Below are positions 61,988-64,000 of a stretch of 64,000 nt of DNA, piece by piece (within the stretch, counting starts at the first letter, position 1; each line of letters opens with the position of its first letter). The DNA comes from Blasia pusilla. Lineage: Eukaryota; Marchantiophyta; Marchantiopsida; Blasiales. A program made the translations under genes and the position numbers. The notes below the pieces were generated by a model, which saw only the letters and a program-made list of their open reading frames with translations, searched no databases and was not told where the DNA came from. The stretch spans positions 11,346,001 through 11,410,000 of the forward strand of contig CM114273.1 in the NCBI GenBank assembly GCA_050084515.1, in the 5' to 3' direction.

Positions 61988-62584
61988 TTGTAGCATTCGA
62001 CTTTTTGCTTGCACCAAATACAAATTTTCAAACTCCACGAGAATATGAAATCGGCTACCCACTGCTCGCTATGAAGAAGTATAGAGAGGTTGTGAGAGAG
62101 AAAAAAATACAATCATTACCTGGTTCTTGACCTCTTCGACAACACTCTTTAATCGCCACTCAAACCGCCACAATGCTTTTGCCAACTTGTGCAAACTCAC
62201 AATAGAGATGACAAAGCACAATATGATTGCGGGCTGCATTCTTCAAAGGAAAAACCTAAACATGCTCTCACGCCGAGCGCTCTCCGGCTTCACGTGTGAG
62301 ACACAACTCTAGTGCTAATTCCAAGAAACGTTGAGCCAACGCGTGGGAGAACTTTACAAAATATTTGCATACGTGCCCTTTGAGTCTAAGCATCCTAAAT
62401 CCACACCCTTCCTCTAAGCCCTAAGTGCCCTAAAGCCAAAATGAACCCTCCCAAAAGAGAAAGATGATAGGGTTTAATTGCCTAAGTAGTGCTTCATTAT
62501 CTTCCACATCCATTTACCCTATATCCAACCATACAGGGCTTTGTGTTTGATGTAAAAAACTCAACTTTGATTGTATTCTCCCTC

Positions 62585-62742
62585 GTCTAAGTTTACACCA
62601 GTCACTAATTGTGACTAAACCATCTTGTGAGTAATTAGCAAGTCATTTGATCAGTTTCTAAGTAACTAAGTGTAACTAGAATGACTCTTAGTAACACGAG
62701 TCATAAACATATGTGTTAAAAATGGCCTCTTTTCTACTAGTG
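62585..62742. mobile_element. Right terminus of a CACTA-type DNA transposon
   Basis: On the minus strand the end reads CACTAGTAGAAAAGAGGCC, a classic CACTA terminal repeat. Subterminal short motifs built on AGTAACTA, GACTAAAC and AGTGTAACT are inside. The boundary is base-exact because element D homology resumes at 62743. No matching opposite terminus was found to the left. Confidence 0.7.
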
Positions 62743-63645
62743 CAAATTGGTCCACCAAAGACGCGGGCGGTGTGCTCTAGAACCTACACTCGCCGCATCT
62801 AACAACACCACCGAGCCAATCCATGTGCGCACTTGATGTGCACTCGTCACCATGCGGGACCTCCAATCGCCCAAAATTGGCATATTCTCCAAAATATATG
62901 CTGAAGAACAAGGCTGATGCTCCTGTAAATGTCACAAGATCCATATCATCTCCCAAAAAAACCTGGACCGAGTGTCAACTGACCCGCTACCTCATCCAAC
63001 ATTTGATTGGCCCTAACACGACCAACCAGCAATGACCAAGTCTATGGTCCCTACCCTCTCTAAGTCTTACGCCCCCAACAATGAAATATCCCTCGATAGA
63101 AAACTCTAGTAATCCTGAATGGCGGACGCAGAGAAAAAGTCAGGAAAACGGAGGCGTAACTGTGCCACATGGTGAAGTGAAGTGCGCCTCACAACATCAT
63201 CAATCTCCACATACAGGTACTACTGCACGTGCACTCGAGCGTGCAAATCAACAGCTAACCTAGTGTTGATTCCTCCAAAGAGATCCAACACCCGAATACC
63301 CTCCTCTAGGATGCACCACACAATCGGTGTGGTGTCCAAAGGGGTCATAGCATCACTCTTGCCTACCTCAGATTCCTCTAACCCGTCACACTCTAGTGCA
63401 AATATCTCGCTCCACGCGGTCTGCACATGCTCAGTGGCTAAGCGTCGGAGCTCCTCAGTTGAGCCCCAAAGCGGCACCTCTCCTCCACGGACTGATGTGG
63501 CTACCATGACACTTCTCTGCATAGAAATGTCAGGAACGGGAGTATCCTCTACATGGACATGTACCTCAATCCAATCACTACACCAAAGGATAGCACTACT
63601 AAATGCTGCTAAGGTCGCCATCTCTCTTGGCCGTCGCTCGATCAC
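62743..63645 (-). pseudogene. C5-cytosine DNA methyltransferase domain of element D
   Basis: After DTTPIVWCILEE, motif I reads GIRVLDLFGGINTRLAVDL, followed by YLYVEIDD and DISLLGA. DLERVGTIDLVIAGW precedes a motif IV in which Pro-Cys-Gln has decayed to Ser-Cys-stop. Then TRSRFFWEM, motif VI YILENMPILGD, and VLLDAASVGSRAHRPRLWW with TNL at the break (62743). Motif VIII here is cleaner than in B. Stops occur at about eight points. Conservation of these blocks against heavy divergence elsewhere supports a real enzyme ancestor. Confidence 0.88.
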
Positions 63646-63657
63646 TGCACCTGTGAA

Positions 63658-63963
63658 TCAAATGGGTAATGAGCTAAGGCGCCCATCACCTGACTGCCAT
63701 CCTGGTCTGTAAGACTTGGACTCCTCCCAGTAATCCAGGGAAAACCCCATTGGGTATAACACTGCTCCACCAACGAAGACGTCGTAGGACTCTACATCAA
63801 TCTCTATCGCCTTGGCTCGCACCACGGACTCATTTGTAGGATGTCCCGGGCGAATCCTTACCACAACCTGCTGTCGGGTGATATTCTTTGTGGTACTCGC
63901 TCCACCTAAGGATGTTTGTATCCGGAAGGGACAACGCTCCACATCGGTTCTCGTCCAGCCCAA
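63658..63963 (-). pseudogene. Protease C-terminal region of element D
   Basis: The frame has CPFRIQTSLGGAST, ITRQQVVVRIRPGHPTNES and YDVFVGGAVLYPMGFSLDYW, each corresponding in order to A and B. The active-site D-S-G would lie just upstream, at or beyond the window edge. It is fused in order to the methyltransferase frame with a stop between them. Confidence 0.8.
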
Positions 63964-64000
63964 TCCTCTGAATGACGCTTTCCCAACATCAGGGATTGCG

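Larger units (their letters stand above)
62743..64000 (-). mobile_element. Ty3/gypsy element D, diverged relative of A/B (protease and methyltransferase part)
   Basis: The window holds the protease end and most of the methyltransferase of a minus-strand element that continues beyond 64000. On its 3' side it is cut by the CACTA terminus. It shares order and motifs with A and B but differs at many residues, so it represents another lineage of the family. Confidence 0.85.

Noticed and set aside
61785-62112. Long frames over the GA repeat
   Set aside because: They encode only Arg-Glu or Ser-Leu runs of a microsatellite.

Overview
The window is nuclear DNA from a plant, rich in dead transposable elements, with one convincing host gene. 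Plant signs are a bHLH gene with a C-terminal ACT-like domain, an EDM2-like PHD fragment, a TNP2-type CACTA transposase and chromodomain Ty3/gypsy elements. The species cannot be fixed. A DNMT3-like methyltransferase, a type not known from angiosperms, makes a bryophyte or other seedless plant plausible. No rRNA, tRNA, CRISPR or prokaryotic operon structure was seen.

Layout: 1-7222 is a degenerate minus-strand Ty3/gypsy element (A) whose 3' part lies before the window. 10957-14111 is a CACTA TNP2 pseudogene. 14332-20254 is a complete but mutated chromovirus (C) with LTRs, PBS, PPT and a near-perfect target duplication. 20255-26523 holds palindromes and an LTR-like repeat. 26524-28727 is the two-exon bHLH gene. 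28728-36000 has nothing recognised. 36090-39250 holds eroded transposon-like coding remnants. 39497-49325 is element B, a second and more complete copy of family A. 50892-51315 is a 210-bp tandem repeat. 52760-54760 is a plus-strand LTR element remnant (F). 56440-58775 is a diverged plus-strand relative of A/B (E) with a palindrome array upstream. 59509-61335 is an EDM2-like PHD pseudogene plus unknown remnants. 62585-62742 is a CACTA terminus cutting element D. 62743-64000 is element D, a diverged minus-strand relative of A/B.

The outstanding observation is the A/B/D family. Its polyprotein reads gag (two zinc knuckles), aspartic protease, a C5-cytosine DNA methyltransferase domain, reverse transcriptase, RNase H, integrase, then a C-terminal PHD finger. 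The methyltransferase has motif I (DLFGGI), motif IV (W-P-C-Q-G), motif VI (E-N-V), motif VIII (AHRPRLWW) and motif IX/X-like blocks in the unpermuted order of DNMT3 rather than the permuted order of plant DRM. It lies between protease and RT in A and B. In D it lies downstream of a protease. PHD fingers read histone tails and the methyltransferase would write 5-methylcytosine, so the ancestral element may have carried its own chromatin reader and writer. All copies here are broken by stops, frameshifts and deletions, so this window shows only the fossil of the system.
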